Origin: an uncultured Lachnospiraceae bacterium
GTDB taxonomy: Bacteria; Bacillota; Clostridia; Lachnospirales; Lachnospiraceae
DNA length: 58,680 nucleotides
Reading direction: 5' to 3'
Assembly (NCBI GenBank): GCA_951802115.1
Contig: CATOPL010000020.1
Coordinates: forward strand, 1-58,680
Positions 8,686-16,999 of the stretch are shown in pieces; the stretch's first letter is position 1, and each line of letters opens with the position of its first letter. Below the pieces are notes generated by a model. It worked only from the letters and a program-made list of their open reading frames with translations. It was not told the DNA's origin and made no database searches. The translations under genes were made by a program, and so were the position numbers.

Positions 8686-9668
8686 AAAAAATCCTTTCTC
8701 CAGTTCCGGTATTCCTGCTCTATCCTTTCCGCATATGGATCCTCTGCGGCCTTTGCAGCGGCAATTCCTTTTGTATAGAGATTTCCGTACCAGCCGGACC
8801 GGGGTTTATTTTCCAGCTCTTCTTTTATCCGCTTCCACAATTCGAAGTTTCCTTCCGGATCATGGGCGATGACCTCGCAGCATTCCTCCAGGATATCCCC
8901 GAACAGACGGATTCCTCTGATCTGTCCGTAATCCGTCGTCTCCAGAACAATCCTGCAGTACCCGGCCGCTTTCCCGTAATCGCCCATATCCAGATAACAG
9001 CGAATCAGATCCCGATATCTGGAAATCATATCTCTCACCTTCCCGGATCCCGCTTCCATAGTCTCTTTCAGCTGTTGCTGATAAAGATTCTCATTTTCCA
9101 TATATCTGCCAAGACAGGTGTTGAACCCGATCAGAGTGCTTCGGTTGGAGCGATTCCATCCGGCAGCATCTTCTGTCTCCTTTTTCCATGCGTCCACCAG
9201 AAGGCCCATCACATCTTTGTAATCCAGCTCCTGACTGATATAAATGCAGTCCAGAAGATCATTTTTCTCAAAGTCTTCCTCCACCGGATCTTCCGCATCA
9301 TAACCGCAGGCGCAGTCAAAATTGGCATTCTTTGCCCGTTCCAGCAGATGGTCATACGAATGCCCGCCGTTATATTTCCCAAGCAGCCACGTCAGAATGC
9401 GCAGCGTACTCCCAATCCCCTGGAAGGAATTCGTTTCCCTGTCCTCCAGCTCCTCCTGGAACAGATACACAACCGCGCGCTCATCGTCAATCCTGTTGTA
9501 TAAAAGGTAATATGCCAGCCGCAGACGGTTCGTATAATTGGCGTCGTCCGTGCCCCATTCTCCATTTTGAAATTCCCGATAGCAGACCTGACCGGCATCC
9601 CCTGCTCTCAGCGCTTCGTATACGTTCTGCTGTTCGTTTATTTTTTCCCTTAATTTATTCCTTATCAT
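8679..9668 (-). CDS. Helical-repeat hypothetical protein
   Basis: A 329-residue, acidic, almost entirely helical protein. The segment ISRYRDLIRCYLDMGDYGKAAGYCRIVLE resembles a tetratricopeptide unit, so a TPR-like solenoid is likely. It overlaps the LRR gene by 7 bases and is probably cotranscribed with it. No family recognised. Confidence 0.6.
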   Translation of the reverse strand: MIRNKLREKINEQQNVYEALRAGDAGQVCYREFQNGEWGTDDANYTNRLRLAYYLLYNRIDDERAVVYLFQEELEDRETNSFQGIGSTLRILTWLLGKYNGGHSYDHLLERAKNANFDCACGYDAEDPVEEDFEKNDLLDCIYISQELDYKDVMGLLVDAWKKETEDAAGWNRSNRSTLIGFNTCLGRYMENENLYQQQLKETMEAGSGKVRDMISRYRDLIRCYLDMGDYGKAAGYCRIVLETTDYGQIRGIRLFGDILEECCEVIAHDPEGNFELWKRIKEELENKPRSGWYGNLYTKGIAAAKAAEDPYAERIEQEYRNWRKDFLC

Positions 9669-9691
9669 CCTGATTCGTCTTGTCCCCCATT

Positions 9692-10030
9692 TTATTTACG
9701 CAGTATCTTGTCCATGGCCTTTCCCCTGGCAAGCTCATCAATCAGCTTATCCAGGTAACGGATCTCCCGCATCAGAGGCTCTTCAATCTCTTCCACCCTG
9801 ACACCGCAGACCACGCCTTTGATCAGTTTCCTGTTTTCATTCAGCTGCGGAGCATCCCGGAAGAAATCCCCATAAGGCACCGGACTCTCCAGTTCGGGCT
9901 GACTGTATCCGGTAAGCCAACGGATCACCTCGTCAACCTCCTGCCTTGTCCGCCCCTTTCTCTCTACCTTATTGACAAGCAGATGATAAACTTTCGAAAA
10001 GTCCATCTGATAGATTTTCTCATTTCCCAT
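9692..10030 (-). CDS. DUF2200 family protein
   Basis: A 112-residue protein starting [20 protein letters not shown]; the ATG at 10028-10030 follows GGAG with 8-base spacing. Signature segments of the family are clear: [35 protein letters not shown], and the C-terminal block [18 protein letters not shown]. The family is widespread, cytosolic and without known biochemical function. An upstream in-frame extension of 15 codons is unlikely to be used. Confidence 0.85.
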   Translation of the reverse strand: MGNEKIYQMDFSKVYHLLVNKVERKGRTRQEVDEVIRWLTGYSQPELESPVPYGDFFRDAPQLNENRKLIKGVVCGVRVEEIEEPLMREIRYLDKLIDELARGKAMDKILRK

Positions 10031-10082
10031 AAAATACACTCCTTTGCAGCGGCTCAGTCCCGTATGCTGACGCAAACTGCTT

Positions 10083-10463
10083 TCAGCGTTTGCCGGCCGA
10101 GAAGACAGCCGCTTCTTTCACCCATCCCAGCAGCTCATCATCAATCTCCTCTGTCCCGGAGATCAGGACATGGTGGGTAAAACGCCCGGGATACGGCTCC
10201 ACCGCCCCATCGATGCGCGGGGACTCCAAACGGTATCCCAGCCCGAAAGTCACGACAATATAAACCTCCGGCCGCTCCTTCGCTTTCCGCACCGGCAGGA
10301 AGGAAACGAAAGCAAAATTATGCCGGTTGGAAAAAGCGATCTGCGTTTTCTGCACCTTTACCTTCACACCGTCCACCACCGAAAAAACTTTTTCTCTAAA
10401 AGCCTCATACAAAGGCAGCGCTTCCGGTTTTCCGTCAAAAAAATATAATACGTCCTGCTCCAT
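10083..10463 (-). CDS. DUF5655 domain protein
   Basis: A 126-residue protein. The pattern 'F.g.p.a..ly..f...v......v.v...ktqI.f.nr..Fa.v.' is visible in [20 protein letters not shown] through [19 protein letters not shown], matching DUF5655. Members often sit with DUF1801 proteins, and here a DUF1801 pseudogene lies directly upstream. The molecular role is unknown. Confidence 0.65.
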   Translation of the reverse strand: MEQDVLYFFDGKPEALPLYEAFREKVFSVVDGVKVKVQKTQIAFSNRHNFAFVSFLPVRKAKERPEVYIVVTFGLGYRLESPRIDGAVEPYPGRFTHHVLISGTEEIDDELLGWVKEAAVFSAGKR

Positions 10464-10487
10464 TTCCCGCTCCTTCCAAATACGTTC

Positions 10488-10904
10488 TTACTTCTGTGGA
10501 TGGTTCCCCGTCTCATAACACCACCTGGCAATATCGGAAATCAATTCCGCCGGAACCGGCCTGCTGTATGGAAGCTGTATGGTCCCCTTGCTGGTCTTGT
10601 AGTCTTTCAGACGTTCGGAAAACTCCCGGACAGCCTCCGACCCCGGATACAGGCCCACATGATTTTTAAAACCGGCAATCTGAATAATATTATGCTTCTT
10701 CTAATAAGTCGGCATGCTCCATGAAATCCGTTCCTCCGCCTCCGGCAGGGCCGCACGCAGAGCTTTTCTTATTTCCTTCAGATATTCCCGCACCTCTTCC
10801 GGCTGCGCCGCAATATACTCATCTACCGTTTCCGGCGCTTTCCCGCAGTAATGACTCTGCTCCTGCCTCTTAAAAGTACGCCCGCACTTCGGACATGTCC
10901 ACAT
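10488..10904 (-). pseudogene. Zinc-ribbon plus DUF1801 (iron-chaperone-like) gene with an in-frame amber stop
   Basis: The N-terminus is a zinc ribbon (MWTCPKCGRTF, then HYC), followed by DUF1801 (PETVDEYIAAQPEEVREYL). The frame reads SMPTY then TAG (about 10701-10703), then continues in the same frame as KKHNIIQIAGFKNHVGLYPG to the natural end at 10488. DUF1801 proteins have Trp after MPTY, so TGG to TAG is the simplest cause. No frameshift is needed, so readthrough or strain polymorphism is possible. Confidence 0.8.
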
Positions 10905-11154
10905 CTTTCTCCCTCCTGTCTCATTCCCGTTCCCTGACCGTCACCAGAACTCTGTCTTCCCTGCCTCATAAAACGGAGACTCATACTCATACACTCTACT
11001 GTCCAATACCTGCACCCAGTATACCAGAAAACCGCCGGCATTAACAAGGGCAAAATCCCCCTCTCTCACATAACATCCAATATCCCCTGCTCCACAGCCC
11101 ATTCCATTAAAAATGAAACAAGCTTTCTATACAAAATTTATCCCGCAAACAGCC
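10905..11154. other. Intergenic stretch without a convincing gene
   Basis: Only short, unconserved-looking ORFs are seen. A minus-strand stretch ending YESPFYEAGKTEFW (about 10940-11060) has a coding look but no start or ribosome site. I see no RNA gene or repeat. Confidence 0.4.
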
Positions 11155-11315
11155 TTACTCCAACGAGAAGGTCACAGTCACGTCTCCGTTTCCCAAGGGC
11201 TTCCTCCCAACTGGTCAGATCATCAATATGCCCCAGTCCTGTATAGCTCCAGGAATTGGAGACGTAAAAAATAACAATCTGGTTCCTATTGTATAAGACG
11301 ATAGTTTCATCACTC
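11155..11315 (-). pseudogene. C-terminal remnant of a cyclophilin-like fold protein, frameshifted
   Basis: The minus strand reads ETIVLYNRNQIVIFYVSNSW, then SYTGLGHIDDLTSWEEALG, and then in a shifted frame NGDVTVTFSLE and a stop. These match the end of the small cyclophilin-like family (pattern 'I.lY.gnqlv.Fy..nSWsYTrLG.i' ending 'vtvtlsLE'). One extra base near GGGAAACGG breaks the frame and the N-terminal two thirds are missing. Confidence 0.55.
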
Positions 11316-11691
11316 CTTTAGTTGTGGACTTGTTACGCGTTAGAACGCCATTTTGCCGGAGTTAGGTATAAATTCCCTGTCCCCGACAAAACTGCGCCCG
11401 CAAAGCCGCATATAGCAAAGCTCTTTTCGCCCCTAATGCGTAACATAAGGGCATAAAGAAGCGGCGTTCCTGTTCTCCCTGTATAGGGATAGAGAAATGC
11501 CGCGTCTGCATCGTATTCAGTTTTCATTTATTCTTTCTCAATGTTGTATGCTGGTGGCTGGGCTGGCAGAATTCCGGGCGGCATATCAAGGCTCTTGACT
11601 GATCAAAAGTCAGCACGACAAATCCTTTCTGTGCCAGTTCATTTCCGTATACACAGGGTCCCTGTTCCTTCCCCATATGGCACACCGACAA
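11316..11691. other. Stretch without a supported gene
   Basis: A 64-codon minus-strand ORF (11333-11527) has a poor ribosome site and no recognisable family. Nothing else coding is visible. The stretch separates two pseudogenes, so it is probably decayed sequence. Confidence 0.35.
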
Positions 11692-12397
11692 TCAACGCCG
11701 GACAAAATAAGCAGCAATCTCTTTCATTCTGGAAGTCAGTTTTACATGGAAAGGATATCTCCTGTCGCAGTGGCCGCAGGCCACGCAGTCAGAAGCTTTC
11801 TTTTCCAGATTCCCATAATGCCGACTGCCATGGAATCCCCTGCCACAGCCAGGTCGTAATATTTATTGATCAGTCCCACATTCAGGCCCGCAGGACAGGG
11901 CTGACAATGGTTGCAATACACGCAGTTCCCCACAGCCTCCCCCGGCGTAAATGTACCGACAACAGAATAGTCCCTTTCTTCGGGGAGCACATCAAAAAAT
12001 CCCAGCAGATTTTTTACATCCTCCACGTTCCGGATGCCCGGCAACACCGTCAACACTCCCGGCTTATCCAATGCATACTGGATACACTGATAACGTGTCA
12101 GCGCCCTGCCAAAAGGTGATGTCTTACCCTCCAGAAGCTGTCCGCCGGAAAAGGGTTTAGGGCGCCGCCCTCCTGATATGCCTTCCAGTCTTTTTCTTCA
12201 TCCAGACAGTGGATAAATCCATAGTCTACATAGCCGATATCCAACCGGTCAAGACAGGCCTGAATCGACTGCTCCAGATTTTCCATCTCACTGCCCGGAT
12301 AAATTTTCGTCGTAACAAATATATCCTCCCGCTGTATGATTCCTTCGTCTATCGCTTCCCGGATTGACTGCCTGATCTCCTCCTCAGAGAAGTATTG
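11692..12397 (-). pseudogene. Aldo/keto reductase with 4Fe-4S C-terminus, multiply broken
   Basis: Pieces read in order on the minus strand: REAIDEGIIQREDIFVTTKI, SIQACLDRLDIGYVDYGFIH, a gap, SPFGRALTRYQCIQYALDKP, GNCVYCNHCQPCPAGLNVG, and in another frame NLEKKASDCVACGHCDRRYP to the end at 11692. The cysteine clusters mark the ferredoxin-like tail of this AKR subfamily. The 5' end is lost at about 12397, roughly 70 residues are deleted near 12150, and a frameshift lies near 11855. Confidence 0.8.
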
Positions 12398-12699
12398 TCA
12401 AGTGTGTTTGTAAACTTTTATATTTTAGGGTATCTTCTGCATCAACCAGAACCGGGCATAACATATGTTGCAACGTTTTAATATTGAATCAAAAATCCAA
12501 ACCATTCTCCGTAAACAAGGACTGACGGCGGAAAACCTGACCAAAAATTCTCCTATAATAAAAGATGTCCTGCTCTTTCTTCGTCACAGTACACCTTTTA
12601 TCACGCGGCAGTCTGCCGCCGCTTTTTTGGATCTGTCTTCGCATATCCCTGATATTTCTCTTGTGATAATACTACCCAATCTTTATTTCACTGCTGCAA
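12398..12699. other. Insertion scar with an unassigned 95-codon ORF
   Basis: The AKR pseudogene stops abruptly at TTGTCAAGTGTGTTTG (12395-12410). A plus-strand ORF (12465-12752; MLQRFNIESKIQTILRKQGL) follows and runs into the convergent SUKH gene. The abrupt junction suggests the end of an inserted and partly deleted element, but neither ends nor a transposase family are recognised. Confidence 0.35.
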
Positions 12700-13152
12700 T
12701 CAGCGTAAAGAATCCTCAAACATTTTATCAAGCATACTCTCACAATCATTGAATTCCTCACCAGCTTCTCCTGACGGATTATCTAACTCATAATACTTCT
12801 TTGTTTTCAAATCATAAACATACCAGCTTATACTGCTTTCGCCTAAAAAAAGAAATTGTTTTTGCCATTCATTTTCATACCAGACTTTGTTGCAGTCAAT
12901 TAGTCCGTTTATATGCTGATTGGATGCCTCATTCAGCAGCGGTTCATCAACCCCATAAAGAATGAAACCGTTATATTCAATGCCATTTATGGTTCTCAAA
13001 ATTTTGAGATATTCCTCCGGCAGGGCGATATCCAATTCATCCTTGACGGCTTTTATAAAGATTCCCGCTTCTTCCTCCGAAATACCGCAATTTATGTGAC
13101 TGCCATATCGTTTTTCTTCTTGTCTGATTTCTTCTAAACGTTCTTTCCACAT
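12700..13152 (-). CDS. SMI1/KNR4 (SUKH) family protein, YrhA-like
   Basis: A 150-residue acidic protein with a full SUKH layout: helix MWKERLEEIRQEEKRYG, then VKDELDIALPEEYLKILRTI, NGIEYNGFILYGVDE, FLFLGESSISWYVYD and YELDNPSGEAGEEFNDCESM. This is the pattern of single-domain SUKH immunity proteins. It sits within a run of small unrelated genes on one strand, typical of poly-immunity loci. The target toxin cannot be inferred. The start follows TTAGGAGAATATAAAG. Confidence 0.85.
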   Translation of the reverse strand: MWKERLEEIRQEEKRYGSHINCGISEEEAGIFIKAVKDELDIALPEEYLKILRTINGIEYNGFILYGVDEPLLNEASNQHINGLIDCNKVWYENEWQKQFLFLGESSISWYVYDLKTKKYYELDNPSGEAGEEFNDCESMLDKMFEDSLR

Positions 13153-13164
13153 CTTTATATTCTC

Positions 13165-13218
13165 CTAATCTGCCTGACTGAAATCTAACCACTGTTCCCA
13201 AACCAATTTGTTTTTCAT
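13165..13218 (-). CDS. 17-residue ORF, possible leader or gene remnant
   Basis: A tiny ORF, MKNKLVWEQWLDFSQAD, ends just before the ribosome site of the SUKH gene. It may couple translation or be the remnant of a longer gene. Its coding nature is uncertain. Confidence 0.3.
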   Translation of the reverse strand: MKNKLVWEQWLDFSQAD

Positions 13219-13224
13219 GGCATC

Positions 13225-13569
13225 TCACCCCTCCATACTGATAACATATGGAAGGAGATGTTCCGGGGTATACTGTTCTCCTTCATCCTCAAAAGCCATA
13301 TCTGTTATGACAATATCTGAATCGCTGTCGGATTCCGTATAGAGGTTTATATATTCAATCTGCATCCCATAAAGACAGGACAGCTTCCCGTTCGCATACT
13401 CCTCATCGAAATAAACACCCTTATAGCGGGCATCAAAACCATTTTCTTCCCACGCGATGTCACTCTCATCCCACTCCACCATCACGATTTCACCAGTGAC
13501 CAATCTGACTTCGATATAGTCTATCTCGAGATCTTCTATATCGGTATCGACGCTCAAATAAAGCCTCAT
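13225..13569 (-). CDS. Acidic hypothetical protein, immunity-like
   Basis: A 114-residue, strongly acidic protein, MRLYLSVDTDIEDLEIDYIE and onward, predicted mostly as beta strands with many Asp/Glu turns. It has no signal peptide. It is spaced like its neighbours in the minus-strand run. I do not recognise the family; an immunity role is inferred only from context. Confidence 0.6.
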   Translation of the reverse strand: MRLYLSVDTDIEDLEIDYIEVRLVTGEIVMVEWDESDIAWEENGFDARYKGVYFDEEYANGKLSCLYGMQIEYINLYTESDSDSDIVITDMAFEDEGEQYTPEHLLPYVISMEG

Positions 13570-13611
13570 GCTGTCATTTCCTTCCTGCGTAAAATACGAA
13601 TCTATACCGTG

Positions 13612-13899
13612 TCATTTATTGGCAGAAACGTATACGATTATTTTTCCATTTCTCCATCCGCATGGCCAGCCGCCGAGTTTATATGCCTTGAACAAGCTCT
13701 CGAAAAATGCGTTTCCCTTTCCGCAGATAAATCTGCTTTCTGCACACAGTACTATATCGTTGCGCATCTCTTCCTTTACGCTGATGTCATCTATCGGAAA
13801 CGCAATATCATTTAACTCAGGAATTTTTATGTCATGTACAATTTTATCTAATTCCGCATAGTTGTCATGCTCATAAATTATCCCTCGCACTTCTCCCAT
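13612..13899 (-). CDS. Hypothetical protein, immunity-like
   Basis: A 95-residue protein. I prefer ATG at 13897-13899 (MGEVRGIIYEHDNYAELDKI) because GGAGG sits 5 bases ahead; a TTG 12 bases upstream is possible. The centre contains FPIDDISVKEEMRNDIVLC. It starts 22 bases after the stop of the 57-residue gene, so the two are probably cotranscribed. No family recognised. Confidence 0.6.
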   Translation of the reverse strand: MGEVRGIIYEHDNYAELDKIVHDIKIPELNDIAFPIDDISVKEEMRNDIVLCAESRFICGKGNAFFESLFKAYKLGGWPCGWRNGKIIVYVSANK

Positions 13900-13920
13900 T
13901 TCATCCTCCAAAATATCGAC

Positions 13921-14094
13921 CTATGTTTGTCCTTCAAGTTCTTCATACTCTCTGTCAAATGCATTTTCGTATGCTTCGTCATAATCATGTATGACTTCGT
14001 ATTCCTCTGCATTTATCTCAACATCTTCTCTGAAAAACCGTATGTTCTTAATTTCTTTTCTTGTTTCTTCCAACAAGTCATAATGAAAAAACAT
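13921..14094 (-). CDS. 57-residue acidic hypothetical protein
   Basis: The ORF begins MFFHYDLLEETRKEIKNIRF at ATG 14092-14094, after the strong site GGAGGGG. It is rich in Glu, Asp and Tyr (EEYEVIHDYDEAYENAFDRE) and probably helical. Together with the next gene it looks like a two-gene unit. No family recognised. Confidence 0.6.
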   Translation of the reverse strand: MFFHYDLLEETRKEIKNIRFFREDVEINAEEYEVIHDYDEAYENAFDREYEELEGQT

Positions 14095-14217
14095 ATTTTC
14101 CCCTCCATAATTTCTTGATTTATCTTTTTGTCAACTATGAATATATTAGATTTTAAAATACCAGAAAATTTTAATCTCAAGGTATTCTATATTAGTATCA
14201 ACGCTCAAACCTCCCTG

Positions 14218-14577
14218 TCAATCCCAATATAACATTATCATATGATTAATTTGCTTATGGTCAGTTCGTTCAATGACTTTTGGATTCTGTTCCTCTTGTG
14301 TTACAATCCAAATACTACCGTTACCAATTTCATCACTATCTTTAACAAAAGAGATATCACTCGGTTCCGCAACACCGCTTTTTTCAACCAGTTCCTCTAT
14401 TTTAGAAACAGGGAAAACCGTGTCAATCCAAAGGGCATCTGCAATATCATAATCATTCTCATTAGAAATATAGACGCACTCATCCCCTGTGACCTGTAAT
14501 AAATCCGGATCTGTTATAAATTTGGATAGATCTCCATAGCGGTTGAAGCTTGCGTAACGCTCATACATGTAAGCCAC
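14218..14577 (-). CDS. Hypothetical protein, immunity-like
   Basis: A 119-residue acidic protein, MAYMYERYASFNRYGDLSKF, with a strand-rich centre (ISFVKDSDEIGNGSIWIVTQ). It has no signal peptide or membrane helix. It lies in the immunity-like run. The family is unknown to me. Confidence 0.55.
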   Translation of the reverse strand: MAYMYERYASFNRYGDLSKFITDPDLLQVTGDECVYISNENDYDIADALWIDTVFPVSKIEELVEKSGVAEPSDISFVKDSDEIGNGSIWIVTQEEQNPKVIERTDHKQINHMIMLYWD

Positions 14578-14599
14578 ATCCTTTCCATCTCTTCAATAT

Positions 14600-14715
14600 C
14601 CAAATGAACTCAGGCACGCAAAAAACTCAGGGAATACTTTACCTGTTTCCACAATTTATCGTCATTACAAGAAAAATCAATAGAATGGAAATCCTCTCTG
14701 ATACATACTTTCAAA
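14600..14715 (-). pseudogene. Relic fragment sharing a motif with 16870-16960
   Basis: The minus strand holds a short coding-like stretch containing SCNDDKLWKQVKYSL. The same motif (CCNDDKLLKQVPSS) occurs at about 16880-16950. The DNA is nearly identical over about 30 bases (the plus-strand core is CAATTTATCGTCATTACAA). Both look like remnants of one small gene family. Confidence 0.35.
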
Positions 14716-14721
14716 CAGAAT

Positions 14722-15582
14722 CTACCCGGCGATACAGGCGTCCTCCATCCCGCCGTCCACGCTGCCGCTTACAATAATCACATGGCCCCAGAACATATCA
14801 TCATCATCATAGTAGACTTCATAATCGCCTTCTGCGTCTATGCTGAATTCACTGATTACGATCCGCCCAGCGAAGGACTCTTCCGTAATTGCGGCTAAGT
14901 CTTCGCCGTCCTCGTCATCATATCCTTTGTCCTGCCAGTCGTTGGCAAGTTCTGTCAGCTTTTCGGCAGCAAATGCACGGAATTTTTGATCCCATTCTTT
15001 AAAATTGGCATAAATTTTCTTAAACTGCGCCAGTGCCTGGTCTGCTGTCGTTCCATTTTCCTCGTCGCACTCAAGGGTCACATGACAGTCCTCTCCCAGC
15101 CAGTCGACGGTGCCCGCAAACCAGTTAAAATGCCGCTCCAGCGTAAAGGTTCCGCAGTCTCCGTCCTCAATAACAACAACCTCTTTATATTTTTTCAATA
15201 GCTTTGACAGTGCCGGATTCTCTACCTCTCGTTCCACGACTTCCGTCAGCATAAAATGATTGAAGAAGCGGGGCTGCGCATTCTTCATCACCTCTTCCGG
15301 CTTAATTTTGCGGCATTTGATATGATAAATGGTCAGGTCTTTGAGATAATAAATCCATCCATCCTTGTCCTCCTCACGCGCAAGCCAGCTTAAGTAGCCC
15401 TCGCTTTCCACCGTTTCTCCAGTCTCCAGATCCACATAACCCAAAATATCTGCACTTGGAGACCAGAGACCCTCTGCGACTCTGCCCGCACCCCTAACAT
15501 ATTCCCCGGTCAGAACAAGCAGCTCCCGCATCTGCTCCTCGTAGCGCTTTTCGTATTTACTCTTTTCTTTTTCATAATTCAT
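14722..15582 (-). CDS. DUF2262 domain protein
   Basis: A 286-residue acidic protein. The C-terminal half fits DUF2262: FTLERHFNWFAGTVDWLGED, WDQKFRAFAAEKLTELANDW, then FSIDAEGDYEVYYDDDDMFW and GHVIIVSGSVDGGMEDACIAG. The N-terminal part contains YVDLETGETVESEGYLSWL. DUF2262 proteins often occur beside toxin-immunity cassettes, but the function is not established. The gene is intact and well isolated. Confidence 0.8.
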   Translation of the reverse strand: MNYEKEKSKYEKRYEEQMRELLVLTGEYVRGAGRVAEGLWSPSADILGYVDLETGETVESEGYLSWLAREEDKDGWIYYLKDLTIYHIKCRKIKPEEVMKNAQPRFFNHFMLTEVVEREVENPALSKLLKKYKEVVVIEDGDCGTFTLERHFNWFAGTVDWLGEDCHVTLECDEENGTTADQALAQFKKIYANFKEWDQKFRAFAAEKLTELANDWQDKGYDDEDGEDLAAITEESFAGRIVISEFSIDAEGDYEVYYDDDDMFWGHVIIVSGSVDGGMEDACIAG

Positions 15583-15692
15583 TATGTAAATTCACCTTCC
15601 TATTGTTCTGAATTTTAGGCGTTTGCAAAATGCCTAAATCCGCATAAATTTATTGTTAAAAAATAAATTTCCCCGTGTCAATGCAAACGCCC

Positions 15693-15840
15693 TCATTTTA
15701 TCAGCCCCATGTACCTTTTTGTCTGCTCTGTCGTATCCATATGCGGTATCTGTTTCAGAAAAGACTCATAGTGCCCATTGCTGTAATACGCCCTCACTGC
15801 CGCTCTGAGCATCTCCAGCGAGATCACTTCGCATGCCGGA
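15693..15840 (-). pseudogene. 3' coding fragment in a shifted frame
   Basis: Overlapping the stop of the next upstream gene, another frame reads CEVISLEMLRAAVRAYYSNG through FLKQIPHMDTTEQTKRYMGL to a stop at 15693. It may be the true C-terminus of the 149-residue gene after a frameshift, or a small separate gene starting at an internal ATG behind CTGGAG. Confidence 0.35.
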
Positions 15841-16273
15841 ACTTCAGACTTGTCAAGACATCCACTACGCGCTCCGCAGAAAATGGTGCCTGGTCAGCTG
15901 TCCAGACTGCCCTCTGATAAAATGTACCAATATCAAATGCACAGCCATACCGGATTCGAATGCATGCCTGGTAAATGGGTTCTAATCTGTCATTACCCCT
16001 TTGAAGCACGGGCATCTCTCCGTTCAACGCCCATGCAAATCCTTTCTCCGACAAATGCACGCGCAGCAGCGTTTCCCCGATATAAACACCAAAGCACGCT
16101 GCCCATTCTGCTAGGATCTCATCACCTTCTTCTTCGCTGCACTGATTGACCCTCTCGTGAAAGGTCTCCATGATTTCATCGAGAACCTCAATACTCTGTG
16201 CGGTGTAATCCAGCACAACATGATGCGCCTTTGCATAGTCTGAAATCTGCTGTTCCATTTCTTCAAAATTCAT
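15824..16273 (-). CDS. Hypothetical protein, possibly truncated by frameshift
   Basis: A 149-residue protein, MNFEEMEQQISDYAKAHHVV, with VYIGETLLRVHLSEKGFAWA and a strand-rich centre. The ribosome site is AGGAGGAGTCAG. The stop is followed in another frame by coding-like sequence to 15693, so the native protein may be longer. Family not recognised; immunity-like by context. Confidence 0.5.
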   Translation of the reverse strand: MNFEEMEQQISDYAKAHHVVLDYTAQSIEVLDEIMETFHERVNQCSEEEGDEILAEWAACFGVYIGETLLRVHLSEKGFAWALNGEMPVLQRGNDRLEPIYQACIRIRYGCAFDIGTFYQRAVWTADQAPFSAERVVDVLTSLKFRHAK

Positions 16274-16396
16274 CTGACTCCTCCTTTGAAATCTGCGTCC
16301 CCAATCTATTTCCTATTCCAGCTCCTTCCACACTGTCACTTTATTACCATTCCTCTTTCCTTGAAAATTCATTCCCTCCAGAAACGGATTGCTTCG

Positions 16397-16831
16397 TTAC
16401 ATATATGCTGCTTCTAATTCGTCTTTTAAAATCCGGGCTGTCCCATTATGGTATATTATGAGTGTATTAGGGTGATGTGTGCAATACTCTTTAATGGCGA
16501 GACCTTTTTTTGAACTCTGTATACCGGATTTACCGCAGTAAGGGCAAATTCCAGCACAGAAAAGCCTGTAATCATGCCCCGGGCATATGGCATTTATTCT
16601 TTTATCAAAATATCCTGCCTGTCCATTATAAAATTCTTCTGCTGTCAATGGGGCAATTACTAATTGTTTCTTCTTTGATGAATAAACGCTGCTGCAAAAA
16701 CAGCTTACCATATCTGTATCCGCGGTTTCCGCCGCATAGTCAAATGTGTTATTACAACATCTGCACTGGGCAGAATAAACCATTAAGAGTTCAGCCGCTG
16801 ATTTTACGATTTTCCTTTGTTTATTATCCAT
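16397..16831 (-). CDS. Cysteine-rich, probably zinc-binding hypothetical protein
   Basis: A 144-residue protein with paired cysteines (CRCCNNTF near residue 23 and CPYCGKSG near residue 96) plus further Cys/His, the look of a zinc-binding domain. Its centre has FYNGQAGYFDKRINAICPGH. No signal peptide. Not recognised as a known family. Confidence 0.55.
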   Translation of the reverse strand: MDNKQRKIVKSAAELLMVYSAQCRCCNNTFDYAAETADTDMVSCFCSSVYSSKKKQLVIAPLTAEEFYNGQAGYFDKRINAICPGHDYRLFCAGICPYCGKSGIQSSKKGLAIKEYCTHHPNTLIIYHNGTARILKDELEAAYM

Positions 16832-16869
16832 CTTTTCTATCTATGCAACCTCAAAACTTACTTATTATA

Positions 16870-16960
16870 TCAAAAAACTTTGACCCAATTGAACTCGGTA
16901 CCTGTTTCAGCAATTTATCGTCATTACAACAAAATCTCATTGAATAGTTTCAGGTTTCAA
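16870..16960 (-). pseudogene. Relic fragment, partner of 14600-14715
   Basis: The stretch reads CCNDDKLLKQVPSSIGSKFF followed by a stop, and shares about 30 nearly identical bases with the relic at 14600-14715. It has no proper gene around it. Confidence 0.35.
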
Positions 16961-16999
16961 AAGCTTTCTCTCCTTCCAGAATGTAATTAAAACAGTTTT

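Noticed and set aside
11333..11527. A 64-codon minus-strand ORF beside the AKR pseudogene
   Set aside because: Poor ribosome site, no family resemblance and located between two decayed genes.
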